A stretch of 50,647 bases of DNA, from the NCBI RefSeq assembly GCF_004684055.1, contig NZ_SRIB01000012.1:1-50647 (forward strand), given 5' to 3'. Positions 27,388-35,216 of the stretch are shown one piece after another. The notes beneath the pieces were generated by a model. It was not told the origin of the DNA. It did not search any database and saw only the letters and a list, made by a program, of their open reading frames with translations. Position numbers and translations under genes: made by a program. Each line of letters opens with the position of its first letter. The first letter of the stretch is position 1. The DNA comes from Soehngenia longivitae (GTDB taxonomy: Bacteria; Bacillota; Clostridia; Tissierellales; Tissierellaceae).

Positions 27388-28572
27388 TTATTTCAATGCT
27401 TCATTAATTACATCTGCTAATCTATTCATTCCTTCAATTATTAAATCATCTGGCATTGCAGAATAGTTTAATCTCATATCATTTTCATGACCAGGATATG
27501 CATAAAATGAACCGCCTGGTACAAATGCAACTTGTTTTTCCAATGCTTTTACCGCTAAATCTCTTGTGTTTATATGCTCAGGCAATGTTACCCAAGTGAA
27601 CAATCCACCTTCTGGTATAGTGTATTTAACTTCTTTAGGGAATTTTTCTTTCATAATCCCTACCATTAAATCTCTTCTTCTCTTGTAAACCACTTTTATT
27701 TTTTCTATATGTGCATCAATATCATATTCGTTTAGGAATGTAGCTACTTCTATTTGAGATATTGTGCTTGATTGTAAATCAGCACCTTGTTTTAACAATA
27801 TGAATTTTCTAAGTACTTCTGGATGAGCATCGATCCAACCTAGTCTCAATCCTGGACAGAATATCTTTGAAAATGTTCCTAAGAAAATCACTCTGCCTTC
27901 AGTATCGAAGTGTTTAATTGCAGGGAATAATTCTCCTTCATATCTTAATTCTCCATATGGATTGTCTTCTACTACAGCTATGTCGTATTTGTTTGCTAAT
28001 TCAACAAGTTTTTTTCTCTTTTCGATAGACCAAGTTTTACCTGAAGGATTTTGAAAATCTGGTATTACATATATAAATTTAACTTTTTTGTTTTCTTTTA
28101 ATGCTTTTTCTAATTGTTCCATATTCATGCCATCGTCTTCTAATTCGATGTCAATAAAATTTGGTTCGTAAGCTCTAAAAGCATTAATAGCTCCTAAGTA
28201 GCTTGGCTTTTCGATTATTATATAATCACCTGGATCAATAAATACTTTTGCAGCAAAATCTAGCCCTTGTTGCGATCCACTTGTAACTAAAATATCTTCT
28301 ACTACTGCGTCTACTTGTACTTTTTTCATTCTCTTTGCGATTGCTTCCCTTAGAGGTCTGTACCCTTCAGTTGGCCCATATTGGAGTGCTTGCGCTCCAT
28401 TCTTTTCCATTACCTTTTTGCTAATCTCAATCATTTCATTTACAGGGAATAGCTCTGGTGCAGGAAATCCGCCACCAAAAGAAATAATTCCTGGTTGCTC
28501 TGTCAATTTAAGTAACTCTCTAATTTCTGATGCTTTAACATAGTTCATCCTATTTGCGTACTCTAAAGCCAT
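27388..28572 (-). CDS. PLP-dependent aminotransferase, class I/II (2-aminoadipate/aromatic type)
   Basis: About 394 residues of fold-type I. The PLP lysine lies in GTFSKIFCPGLRLGW. NPSGKTW and the aspartate/tyrosine environment of VEDNPYGELRYEG are also present. The N-terminal ISFGGGFPAPELFP is typical of the LysN/ARO8/KAT subgroup. Likely substrates are 2-aminoadipate, aromatic amino acids, leucine or methionine. The ATG at 28572, preceded by GGAGGTG, is preferred over 28587. It follows the MtnA-like and phosphorylase genes but has its own promoter. A role as the last transaminase of methionine salvage is possible, not shown. Confidence 0.88.
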   Translation of the reverse strand: MALEYANRMNYVKASEIRELLKLTEQPGIISFGGGFPAPELFPVNEMIEISKKVMEKNGAQALQYGPTEGYRPLREAIAKRMKKVQVDAVVEDILVTSGSQQGLDFAAKVFIDPGDYIIIEKPSYLGAINAFRAYEPNFIDIELEDDGMNMEQLEKALKENKKVKFIYVIPDFQNPSGKTWSIEKRKKLVELANKYDIAVVEDNPYGELRYEGELFPAIKHFDTEGRVIFLGTFSKIFCPGLRLGWIDAHPEVLRKFILLKQGADLQSSTISQIEVATFLNEYDIDAHIEKIKVVYKRRRDLMVGIMKEKFPKEVKYTIPEGGLFTWVTLPEHINTRDLAVKALEKQVAFVPGGSFYAYPGHENDMRLNYSAMPDDLIIEGMNRLADVINEALK

Positions 28573-28620
28573 TAAACACACCTCCATTTATTCGGAAAAC
28601 CTTTTCCTACTGCTATATAT

Positions 28621-28649
28621 AATATACACTTAAAACAATTGATTGTCTA
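28621..28649 (-). promoter_or_regulatory. Promoter of the aminotransferase gene
   Basis: TAGACA (28649-28644) and TATATT (28626-28621) with a 17-bp spacer on the minus strand, in the gap after the MtnA-like gene. Confidence 0.55.
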
Positions 28650-28655
28650 TACCTT

Positions 28656-29714
28656 TTATAAAATCATTTCTATTTTTTCATCCCCCCTAAAATATCTTTT
28701 TAAATCATATGGTGAAAAGATACCTCTGTCTGTGACAACACCGCTTACCAAGTGTGGTGGCGTTATGTCAAAAGATGGATAATACCCTTTAACTCCTTCT
28801 TTAGCAGTCTTCACTCCCATAGCCTGAAGCACAAAATCCCCATCTCTTTTTTCTATCGTCACAGTAGAAATACTTTCATGCCCAATGTCAGGTATCCCTG
28901 TTACAAAATATGGAATTTTCAAATATTTTGCTACTATTGCAATTTGATAAGTACCAACTTTATTGACTACATACCCATCCATACAAATAGCATCGGCTGC
29001 CGAAGTAAATAAATCGACTTTCTTTTCCTCCATCACATATGCAGGCATATTGTCTGTAATTACTGTGACGTCAAAACCTTGGTCATAGCATACGCTAGCT
29101 GTAAGTCGTGAGCCTTGAAAATATGGCCTTGTTTCAGGACAAATCACTTTTATGTCTAGATTTTTCTCTTTAGCCTCTTTTAATATCATACCCACGATAG
29201 TTTCACCAAAACATTGTGTCATTATAGTACCTTTTTTAGGAAACATATCTGTTAAATATTTTGCTACATCGTTAATTCTTCTATACCTCGTGTTATTATG
29301 CTCGATTGTGTGAAGAAAAATCTTCTCGTCAACTCTTTCTCCTTTTTCTAACGCATCTATCGCTGCCTCAATACATCCATCTGTGATGAGTTTCATTCTC
29401 TTTGTTGTAGTTGGTCTTGCTGTGTAAAGAGTTTTCGCAGCTTCATTTAGATAGTTGATAAATTCAGCTTTTCCCAAATTTCTAGCTTCATAGGCTGCCA
29501 AAGCCATTCCCATGCCACAGGCAGTATAAGGGCCTGCACTTTGTGTTACCATGTCCTTTATTGCTTTAGCAACTTCTTGATGACTTTTACATTCTACAAA
29601 CGATATCTCATTTGGATAGATTCTTCTGTCTAGTATCCTCACAACTCCATTTTCATACCATGCGATGTTTTCATACCTTAATAAAAATGCTAAGCCTTCA
29701 TCAAATCTTTGCAT
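28656..29714 (-). CDS. mtnA: MtnA-like S-methyl-5-thioribose-1-phosphate isomerase family protein
   Basis: A 352-residue aldose-ketose isomerase of the eIF2B-alpha/MtnA family. The known reaction opens 5-methylthioribose-1-phosphate to the ribulose form. Family segments include YTACGMGMALAA, MTQCFGETIVG, the catalytic-cysteine-type CPETRPYFQGSRLTA, and the catalytic-aspartate-type SAADAICMDGYVVNKVGTYQIA. It is encoded 9 bp after a nucleoside phosphorylase, which would supply the sugar phosphate, so a nucleoside or methylthioadenosine salvage pair is likely. Ribose-1-phosphate-type isomerases in the same superfamily are an alternative. AGGAGG precedes the ATG. Confidence 0.85.
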   Translation of the reverse strand: MQRFDEGLAFLLRYENIAWYENGVVRILDRRIYPNEISFVECKSHQEVAKAIKDMVTQSAGPYTACGMGMALAAYEARNLGKAEFINYLNEAAKTLYTARPTTTKRMKLITDGCIEAAIDALEKGERVDEKIFLHTIEHNNTRYRRINDVAKYLTDMFPKKGTIMTQCFGETIVGMILKEAKEKNLDIKVICPETRPYFQGSRLTASVCYDQGFDVTVITDNMPAYVMEEKKVDLFTSAADAICMDGYVVNKVGTYQIAIVAKYLKIPYFVTGIPDIGHESISTVTIEKRDGDFVLQAMGVKTAKEGVKGYYPSFDITPPHLVSGVVTDRGIFSPYDLKRYFRGDEKIEMIL

Positions 29715-29723
29715 AACAGCCTC

Positions 29724-30545
29724 CTACATAGCCTCGATAATCGAGGAAATAAATTTCTTTAGTTTATCTCTTGATAATTTTCCTATCTCTTCAACTTCTT
29801 CTGTAGTGATTTTCTTGTCTACTATTCCCGCAGCCATGTTAGTGACTAAAGACATGGCTAGTACCTCTATGTTTGTATGAGCAGCTGTTAAAGCTTCTGT
29901 TACAGTTGACATCCCAACCAAATCTGCTCCAAGTATTCCCATGGCTTTAATCTCTGCTTTAGTTTCAAACTGTGGCCCTGTGGCGAAGAAATAAACTCCT
30001 TCTTTTACATCTATGCTTTCTTTTTTTGCTATTGTCTTTGCCAATTCTCTTAATCTTTCTGTATACATATCTGTCACATCGAAAAATCTAGGACCAAACT
30101 CTTCGATGTTTTTTCCTCTTAAAGGACTTGGACCATTTAACTTTATATGGTCTTTTATAAGGACGATATCTCCCGGCTTAAAGCTTTTATTTATAGCTCC
30201 AGCAGCATTTGTCAATATGACTTTATTTACTCCCAACAACTTAAATACTCTTATAGGTATTGAAAGCTCTTCAAAGTCATAACCCTCATAATAATGAAAT
30301 CTACCGCTCATGAGAACTACTTTTTTGCCCTCTACTTCTCCAATTATAAGCTTTCCCTCATGGCCTTCTGCAGTTGAAATGAGGAAATTTGGTATGTCTT
30401 TGTAATCAATGATAGTTTCAACATTTATGATTTCTTTTACACTGCCCATTGATGAGCCTAATATCAGCCCAATCTCAACCTCATGCCCTACAATATTCAA
30501 TATGTAATCAGCAGCTTTTTTATAATAATTAAAATCAAATTCCAT
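29724..30545 (-). CDS. Purine nucleoside / methylthioadenosine phosphorylase
   Basis: A 273-residue trimeric-type (NP-I) phosphorylase that splits purine nucleosides with phosphate. The motifs are LILGSSMG (phosphate loop; usually GSGLG), SGRFHYYEGY, LTNAAGAIN, and GPQFETKAEIKA followed by LVGMSTVTEA. The expected asparagine lies in VTNMAAG. The segment STVTEALTAAH differs from the usual STVPEVIVARH, hinting at altered substrate choice. The adjacent MtnA-like gene favours methylthioadenosine or 5'-deoxyadenosine over guanosine/inosine. GGCGGAGGTG is its ribosome binding site. Confidence 0.9.
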   Translation of the reverse strand: MEFDFNYYKKAADYILNIVGHEVEIGLILGSSMGSVKEIINVETIIDYKDIPNFLISTAEGHEGKLIIGEVEGKKVVLMSGRFHYYEGYDFEELSIPIRVFKLLGVNKVILTNAAGAINKSFKPGDIVLIKDHIKLNGPSPLRGKNIEEFGPRFFDVTDMYTERLRELAKTIAKKESIDVKEGVYFFATGPQFETKAEIKAMGILGADLVGMSTVTEALTAAHTNIEVLAMSLVTNMAAGIVDKKITTEEVEEIGKLSRDKLKKFISSIIEAM

Positions 30546-30566
30546 ATTACACCTCCGCCTAATTTA

Positions 30567-30595
30567 ATTATACCAGATAATTGACTGAAAAATAA
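30567..30595 (-). promoter_or_regulatory. Candidate promoter for the phosphorylase-mtnA pair
   Basis: TATAAT (30572-30567) with a weak TTATTT (30595-30590) 17 bp upstream on the minus strand, just after the Fe-ADH terminator. Confidence 0.45.
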
Positions 30596-30622
30596 ACAAT
30601 TATTGAGAGAGTCTAAAGAAAA

Positions 30623-30646
30623 ACCTCTAAGGAATTCCCTAGAGGT
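30623..30646 (-). terminator. Terminator after the iron alcohol dehydrogenase gene
   Basis: Stem ACCTCTA/TAGAGGT extended by an inner GGAATTCC palindrome, with one mismatch, followed on the minus strand by TTTTTCTTT. Confidence 0.8.
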
Positions 30647-30651
30647 CATCT

Positions 30652-31815
30652 TTACAATGCTAATTCATATATCTTAATTATATCTTCTACATCTAATTTT
30701 TTGAGTCCACCTAATTTGCCTTTTATCACTGCTTTCTGTGCCATTTCTTCTAACCTATCACTTGGTAGATTAGCTTCTTCAAAGCTTGTTGGAAGTCCTA
30801 CTTCCTTTAAAAATTCCTCGTATGCTTTTATTCCTTCAAGTGCAACAATCTCTTTAGAACTCCCTGCATCAGATATGCCAAATACATTTATTGCAAACTG
30901 ATTGAACCTATCTAAATTGTCTAGATATACATACTTCATCCAAGCTGGAAATATAATACTTAAAGTCACTCCGTGTGTAGTACCATATAGAGCACTTAAT
31001 TGGTGACCTATGTTATGGCTTGCCCAATCTTCTTCTCTTCCAAGTCCAAGTATCCCGTTGTGAGCGATTGTACCAGCCAACATGATTTCTGCCCTAGCAT
31101 TGTAATCATCAAGGTTTTCATTTAGTATTCGCGCATTTTTAATCACGCTTTTCATGGTTGCTTCACATAAATGATCTGTTAGATCAACATTTGGTGTATT
31201 TGTAAAATACCTTTCTAAAATATGAGATAATATGTCTGATATACCTGCAAATGTCAAGTCTTTTGGAAGAGTCAAAGTATATGTTGGATCCATTATAGCA
31301 AAGGTTGGCCTAATCATATCATCATTTACTGATAACTTTAATCCCTCTTCTTCGTTTGTGATTACACTTCCCATGCTTGCTTCACTTCCAGTAGCTGGAT
31401 AAGTGAGCACAACTCCTACTGGCAATGCTCTTTTAGGTCGTTCTTTCCCTAAATAAAAGTCCCAGACATCAACATCTGCTACAGCACCTAAGGCAATCGC
31501 TTTTGATGAGTCAATTGCACTTCCTCCACCAACAGCAAGGATTAGATCAATTCCCTCTTTCTTAACCAATTCAATACCTTCTCTAACTAGGGATAGTCTA
31601 GGGTTTGGCTTTACTCCCCCTAGTTCATAAATCTGTGCACCTGCTTTTTTTAGCTCATCAACTACTTCGTCATAAAGCCCACTTTTCTTGATACTGCCTC
31701 CACCATAGTGAATGAGTACTTTTTTGTAGTTTCCTTCAACTAATTTGGATAATTTATTTATTGTTCCTTTCCCAAATTTTATTTTTGTGGGAAGATAAAT
31801 ACTAAAATTGTTCAT
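30652..31815 (-). CDS. Iron-containing alcohol dehydrogenase (butanol dehydrogenase type)
   Basis: A 387-residue group III alcohol dehydrogenase reducing aldehydes with NAD(P)H. The dinucleotide loop is AVGGGSAIDSSKAIA. Metal-binding residues lie in SDILSHILERYF (aspartate and histidine), in HNIGHQLSALYG, and in TTHGVTLSI. It most resembles the BdhA/YugJ subgroup that makes butanol or ethanol in clostridia. AGGAGGAG precedes the ATG. It is the last gene of the yedF-to-ADH run, 13 bp after the EAL/HDOD gene. The physiological aldehyde is unknown. Confidence 0.92.
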   Translation of the reverse strand: MNNFSIYLPTKIKFGKGTINKLSKLVEGNYKKVLIHYGGGSIKKSGLYDEVVDELKKAGAQIYELGGVKPNPRLSLVREGIELVKKEGIDLILAVGGGSAIDSSKAIALGAVADVDVWDFYLGKERPKRALPVGVVLTYPATGSEASMGSVITNEEEGLKLSVNDDMIRPTFAIMDPTYTLTLPKDLTFAGISDILSHILERYFTNTPNVDLTDHLCEATMKSVIKNARILNENLDDYNARAEIMLAGTIAHNGILGLGREEDWASHNIGHQLSALYGTTHGVTLSIIFPAWMKYVYLDNLDRFNQFAINVFGISDAGSSKEIVALEGIKAYEEFLKEVGLPTSFEEANLPSDRLEEMAQKAVIKGKLGGLKKLDVEDIIKIYELAL

Positions 31816-31828
31816 AAAACACTCCTCC

Positions 31829-33037
31829 TTATACTATTTGCATTATTCTATTTGCCCACTCAATAGACTCGATGTATAACTTGCTTAGCAAATTTTCATC
31901 TAGGCCCATCATTTCAGCAAACACACTGGCTTTTTTGAAATCTCCTCTTTCATAAGATAGATACAATTCTTTTATGGGTGCTAATATTCCTTCGTTTTCT
32001 AAAAGTGCATCTTTTACTATATCGTCTAGTTTTAAATCTTTGAGTGCCTCATCTAAAGGCATATTTAATATTGCATCTAGGGTGCTAAAAAGTCCTACTA
32101 TTGATGCTTGATATCTAAAGTTTTCATATCGAGGAACATTTAGGGCAATCCTTTCTGCAAAACTAGCTCGAATTAAAGAAATTTTAACCAACTCCGCCGG
32201 ACAATTTTTCCCAAGGGTTTGGACTAGCACTATATTTATCCATCTCTCTATGCCTTTTAATCCCATGTAAGTAAGAGATTTTTTTATATTCTCTCTATTT
32301 ATCTCCAAATTTCTAAGGCTCATCATCCTCATAAGCCTATATGATAGATTTAAGTCTTTCTCAATTATATCTGTTAATCTGTCAAATGATGGCTCTTCCT
32401 TGTTTAACTCCGAAATGACAGATGTGTATTGTATTGGGCGAACTTTGCTATTCTGCGAACTAGCTATCTTAGGTTTTTCAAAAAAATAACCTTGAAATAA
32501 TGTAAATCCAATTTTCTTTGCAATTTCAAATTCTTCCTGTGTTTCAACTTTTTCAGCTAAAATCGTCTTTCCTTTTTTAATGGCGATATTTGAGTCAATA
32601 ATTATTTTTTTTATATCTGTATTTAAAAAATCATACTTGATTATGTCACATACATTGATGAGTGCATAATCCTCACTCGAATGAAAAAAATCATCTAAAG
32701 CAATTGTATAGCCTTTCTTTTTTAAATCAAATAATCTTTCTACCAGTGCTTCATCAATTTCTACATCCTCAAGTACCTCTATGACCATTTTGTCAGGTTT
32801 AACTATTTCAAATACATCAGACATTAAAAGCTCTTTATCAAAATTCACAAAAGCTCTCTTGTTTTCAGTGATTCTCTCTGCTCCTGACTCAAACAGCTCC
32901 AAAATGACTCCTGTTGATGCTCTTAGAGCCGACACTTCTTGATTAAAAGAAGTTGTTTTATCATCATCTCTATAAAGCAATTCATATGCAAATATATTCT
33001 GCCTTTTATCAAGTATAGGTTGCCTCGCTACGAGCAA
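31829..33037 (-). CDS. EAL and HDOD domain signalling protein
   Basis: A 402-residue YuxH-type protein. The N-terminal EAL-like domain (about 1-200) is degenerate: the EAL motif reads YELLYR and several metal ligands are absent, so c-di-GMP hydrolysis is unlikely. The C-terminal HDOD domain (about 205-390) includes IEKDLNLSYRLMRMMS and TYMGLKGIERWINIVL. Such proteins act as signalling scaffolds. The start is TTG at 33037, with GAAGGTGA six bases upstream. It sits between DUF951 and Fe-ADH in an apparent operon. Confidence 0.88.
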   Translation of the reverse strand: MLVARQPILDKRQNIFAYELLYRDDDKTTSFNQEVSALRASTGVILELFESGAERITENKRAFVNFDKELLMSDVFEIVKPDKMVIEVLEDVEIDEALVERLFDLKKKGYTIALDDFFHSSEDYALINVCDIIKYDFLNTDIKKIIIDSNIAIKKGKTILAEKVETQEEFEIAKKIGFTLFQGYFFEKPKIASSQNSKVRPIQYTSVISELNKEEPSFDRLTDIIEKDLNLSYRLMRMMSLRNLEINRENIKKSLTYMGLKGIERWINIVLVQTLGKNCPAELVKISLIRASFAERIALNVPRYENFRYQASIVGLFSTLDAILNMPLDEALKDLKLDDIVKDALLENEGILAPIKELYLSYERGDFKKASVFAEMMGLDENLLSKLYIESIEWANRIMQIV

Positions 33038-33053
33038 AACTGGTCACCTTCTT

Positions 33054-33287
33054 TTAATCATTTTCTTTGTCTTGTTTATAATGCACTATGCTTACCCATT
33101 TGTCCCCATCTAATATCTTTCTAACTCTCTTCTCAAATTCTATTCTGGTAAGCCATACCTGTCTATTGCACCCTGTGCACAATAGCTTAATATCAGCCCC
33201 AGTTCGAAGTATCTCCCAGTTGTTCTCTCCGCAAGGATGCCCTTTTTTGAGGGTTACATGATCCCCGACATCGTACTTTAAAATCAT
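33054..33287 (-). CDS. DUF951 domain protein
   Basis: A 77-residue small beta-rich protein with the DUF951 pattern YDVGDHVTLKKGHPCGENNWE and RTGADIKLLCTGCNRQVWL. The three cysteines could bind a metal. The family is widespread in Firmicutes near the origin, often beside MscS-type channel genes, and its function is unknown. Its ATG overlaps the mscS stop by 4 bp (ATGA), so translation is coupled. Confidence 0.88.
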   Translation of the reverse strand: MILKYDVGDHVTLKKGHPCGENNWEILRTGADIKLLCTGCNRQVWLTRIEFEKRVRKILDGDKWVSIVHYKQDKEND

Positions 33288-34132
33288 GACTTTTCTCCTC
33301 CAAGCACTACAATTTTTTGATAAGGTATCTCTATTCCTTCTTTTTCAAATTCTTCCTTTATTCTCTTCCTCAAATTCCGTTCGACAGCCCATTGTTCCAT
33401 CGGAATAGTCTTTGCAACAATTGAAATTTCTACACTATAACTGCCTAGTTGAGTTACTCCTAAAACTGTAGGCCCTTCAATTACTTTTTCATCATTTTTT
33501 AACTCATCAGCAACTTTATTTAAAACACTCAACACATGATCTAAGTCATCTTCGTAAGAAACACCTACCTTAACTAAAGCTCTCATGCCGCCTCGTGTTT
33601 TATTGGTAACTTCTGTTATTGATCCATTTGGTATTATATGAAGTTCTCCTGTAAAATCTCTTATCTTTGTTATCCTAATTCCAAGTTCTTCTACAATTCC
33701 CTCTTTCGAGCCGATTTGAACATAATCTCCAACTGAATATTGATTCTCAATTAATATGAAAAACCCAGTTATCATATCTTTAACTAGAGACTGCGCTCCA
33801 AAAGTTAAAGCAAACCCTCCAATACCTAGTGTGGCGATTAAAGATGCAGTATTTACCCCAAACATATCGAGGCTTATAACTAACGCAAAAAACAAAAGGA
33901 CATACTTTACAATCCTCTTTATAGTCTGAGTCATAGTGATAATCCTATTGGTAGACTCAATTGTAGATAAAGATTTTCTATTTAATATAGTCTTGTCAAT
34001 AACTTTATTAACGATCTTAGTTATGAAATATACTGATAAAAAGATAAGAATTGATATCCCTATTTTCCCTAGGAAGTTAATATTTCCTAAATCATCTTTA
34101 AAAATATTGTTTATGATAGATATCCTAGCCAC
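33284..34132 (-). CDS. MscS family mechanosensitive channel
   Basis: A 282-residue small-conductance mechanosensitive channel. Three transmembrane helices lie near 20-45, 68-90 and 92-118. The last is the glycine/alanine-rich pore helix LIATLGIGGFALTFGAQSLVKDMITGFF. The beta domain follows with NQYSVGDYVQIGSKEGIVEELGIRITKIRD. It releases solutes during osmotic downshock. The start is GTG at 34132, with the AGGGG directly against it, so coupling from the preceding gene (3 bp away) probably matters. Confidence 0.93.
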   Translation of the reverse strand: MARISIINNIFKDDLGNINFLGKIGISILIFLSVYFITKIVNKVIDKTILNRKSLSTIESTNRIITMTQTIKRIVKYVLLFFALVISLDMFGVNTASLIATLGIGGFALTFGAQSLVKDMITGFFILIENQYSVGDYVQIGSKEGIVEELGIRITKIRDFTGELHIIPNGSITEVTNKTRGGMRALVKVGVSYEDDLDHVLSVLNKVADELKNDEKVIEGPTVLGVTQLGSYSVEISIVAKTIPMEQWAVERNLRKRIKEEFEKEGIEIPYQKIVVLGGEKS

Positions 34133-34135
34133 CCC

Positions 34136-34405
34136 CTAGATGATTTTCTTTAGCTCTCTTTTATTATCCATTGTTGATACTTCATATAGGTTTTTAAAGT
34201 CCAAAGTTTTGTCTTCGTGCATTTTAATAATTATCTCTTTATCTGAAACACTTGCTTTTATTGCAAGACCACAGCTTAGAGTTATATCTCTAGGTGTTGG
34301 TATTGTTTTTATAGCAATGTTTTCTTCTTTTAAAATGCTTTCAGCCCGCATTGCATGATGAGTAGAATCAAATGTCAAAATTAAAAATATATTTTCTCTT
34401 TCCAT
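34136..34405 (-). CDS. DUF3343 domain protein, YedF partner
   Basis: An 89-residue protein with the DUF3343 pattern: FDSTHHAMRAESILKEE, TIPTPRDITLSCGLAIKA. It is commonly encoded next to YedF in selenium- or sulfur-related loci and may be a putative Se/S carrier; the single cysteine lies in SCGLA. The ATG overlaps the yedF stop (TAATG). Function unproven. Confidence 0.85.
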   Translation of the reverse strand: MERENIFLILTFDSTHHAMRAESILKEENIAIKTIPTPRDITLSCGLAIKASVSDKEIIIKMHEDKTLDFKNLYEVSTMDNKRELKKII

Positions 34406-35001
34406 TATCCTATTGTCACCACATTTGTTGAGTTTCTCATCTTTTCATATATAGTGTACATATTTGAAATACTTCCAACTCCCAATTTATCTTTTAAATT
34501 GAAATAATCTAAGCATGTCCCACAAGAAATTATCTCTACTCCTTCATTTTCCAAATCCTTTAAATCATCTAGCACTTCACTTTCTTCAACTGTGAGTTTC
34601 ACTCCACTGTTAAAAAACAAAATACTTTTTGGGTAAGGTTTAGTTTCCCTTACAGTGTAAATGAAACTTTTCATCAATATTTTACCTAATTTTTCATCCC
34701 CTCTGCCCATGTGTTCAGACTGTATTGCAATCACATAGTTTTCATCAACTTCTACCAGTTTTTTCTGTTTTTGTGTTTCTGCACTAGTTTTCTTCTCGAT
34801 AGTAACTGCGAAAAGTCCTCCTTCTAATTCTTCAACTTCAAAATCGGCATTTTGACTTTTTGCAAGTTTAATGAGGTTCTCTCTAGCTACCTCATTATCA
34901 ACAGTGGTCTTGACTTTTCCTTCCTCTATATTGTCTAATTCTTTCTTTGTCAATATTACTGGTTTCGGACATTCCAACCCTCTAGCATCTATTTCTTTCA
35001 T
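34405..35001 (-). CDS. yedF: YedF: sulfurtransferase-like selenium metabolism protein
   Basis: About 198 residues. An N-terminal TusA-like domain, DARGLECPKPVILTKKEL, carries the key cysteine. A C-terminal DsrE-like domain ends with ISCGTCLDYF. This is the architecture called YedF, often found with selenophosphate-related genes, though the reaction is not known. Three consecutive ATGs (35007, 35004, 35001) follow GAGGTG. The third has the best spacing; the open frame extends to 35043. It is the first gene of a six-gene run. Confidence 0.87.
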   Translation of the reverse strand: MKEIDARGLECPKPVILTKKELDNIEEGKVKTTVDNEVARENLIKLAKSQNADFEVEELEGGLFAVTIEKKTSAETQKQKKLVEVDENYVIAIQSEHMGRGDEKLGKILMKSFIYTVRETKPYPKSILFFNSGVKLTVEESEVLDDLKDLENEGVEIISCGTCLDYFNLKDKLGVGSISNMYTIYEKMRNSTNVVTIG

Positions 35002-35113
35002 CATCATCTCACCTCGTTGTTTTTTTATACCCTTTAATTGCAATTTTTATACATCTATAAAGATTATAATTATAAAACTTATACTTTATGTAATTATTAT
35101 ATGTTACTAGAAA

Positions 35114-35143
35114 CTATACATCAATAAAAATACGTAAGTATAG
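35114..35143. promoter_or_regulatory. Candidate operator between yedF and the MocR gene
   Basis: CTATAC (35114-35119) and GTATAG (35138-35143) form an inverted repeat spaced by 18 bp upstream of the MocR promoter. MocR regulators often bind the shared intergenic region of divergent genes. Confidence 0.3.
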
Positions 35144-35159
35144 ATGATTTTAATTAACT

Positions 35160-35187
35160 TTGACACAGTAGATCATAGTGATATAAT
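35160..35187 (+). promoter_or_regulatory. Promoter of the MocR regulator gene
   Basis: Consensus TTGACA (35160-35165) and TATAAT (35182-35187) with a 16-bp spacer. The predicted transcript start near 35194 lies after the in-frame GTG at 35190, so that codon cannot be the start. Confidence 0.85.
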
Positions 35188-35216
35188 AAGTGTATCAATA
35201 CAAAGAGGTGAAAAAT

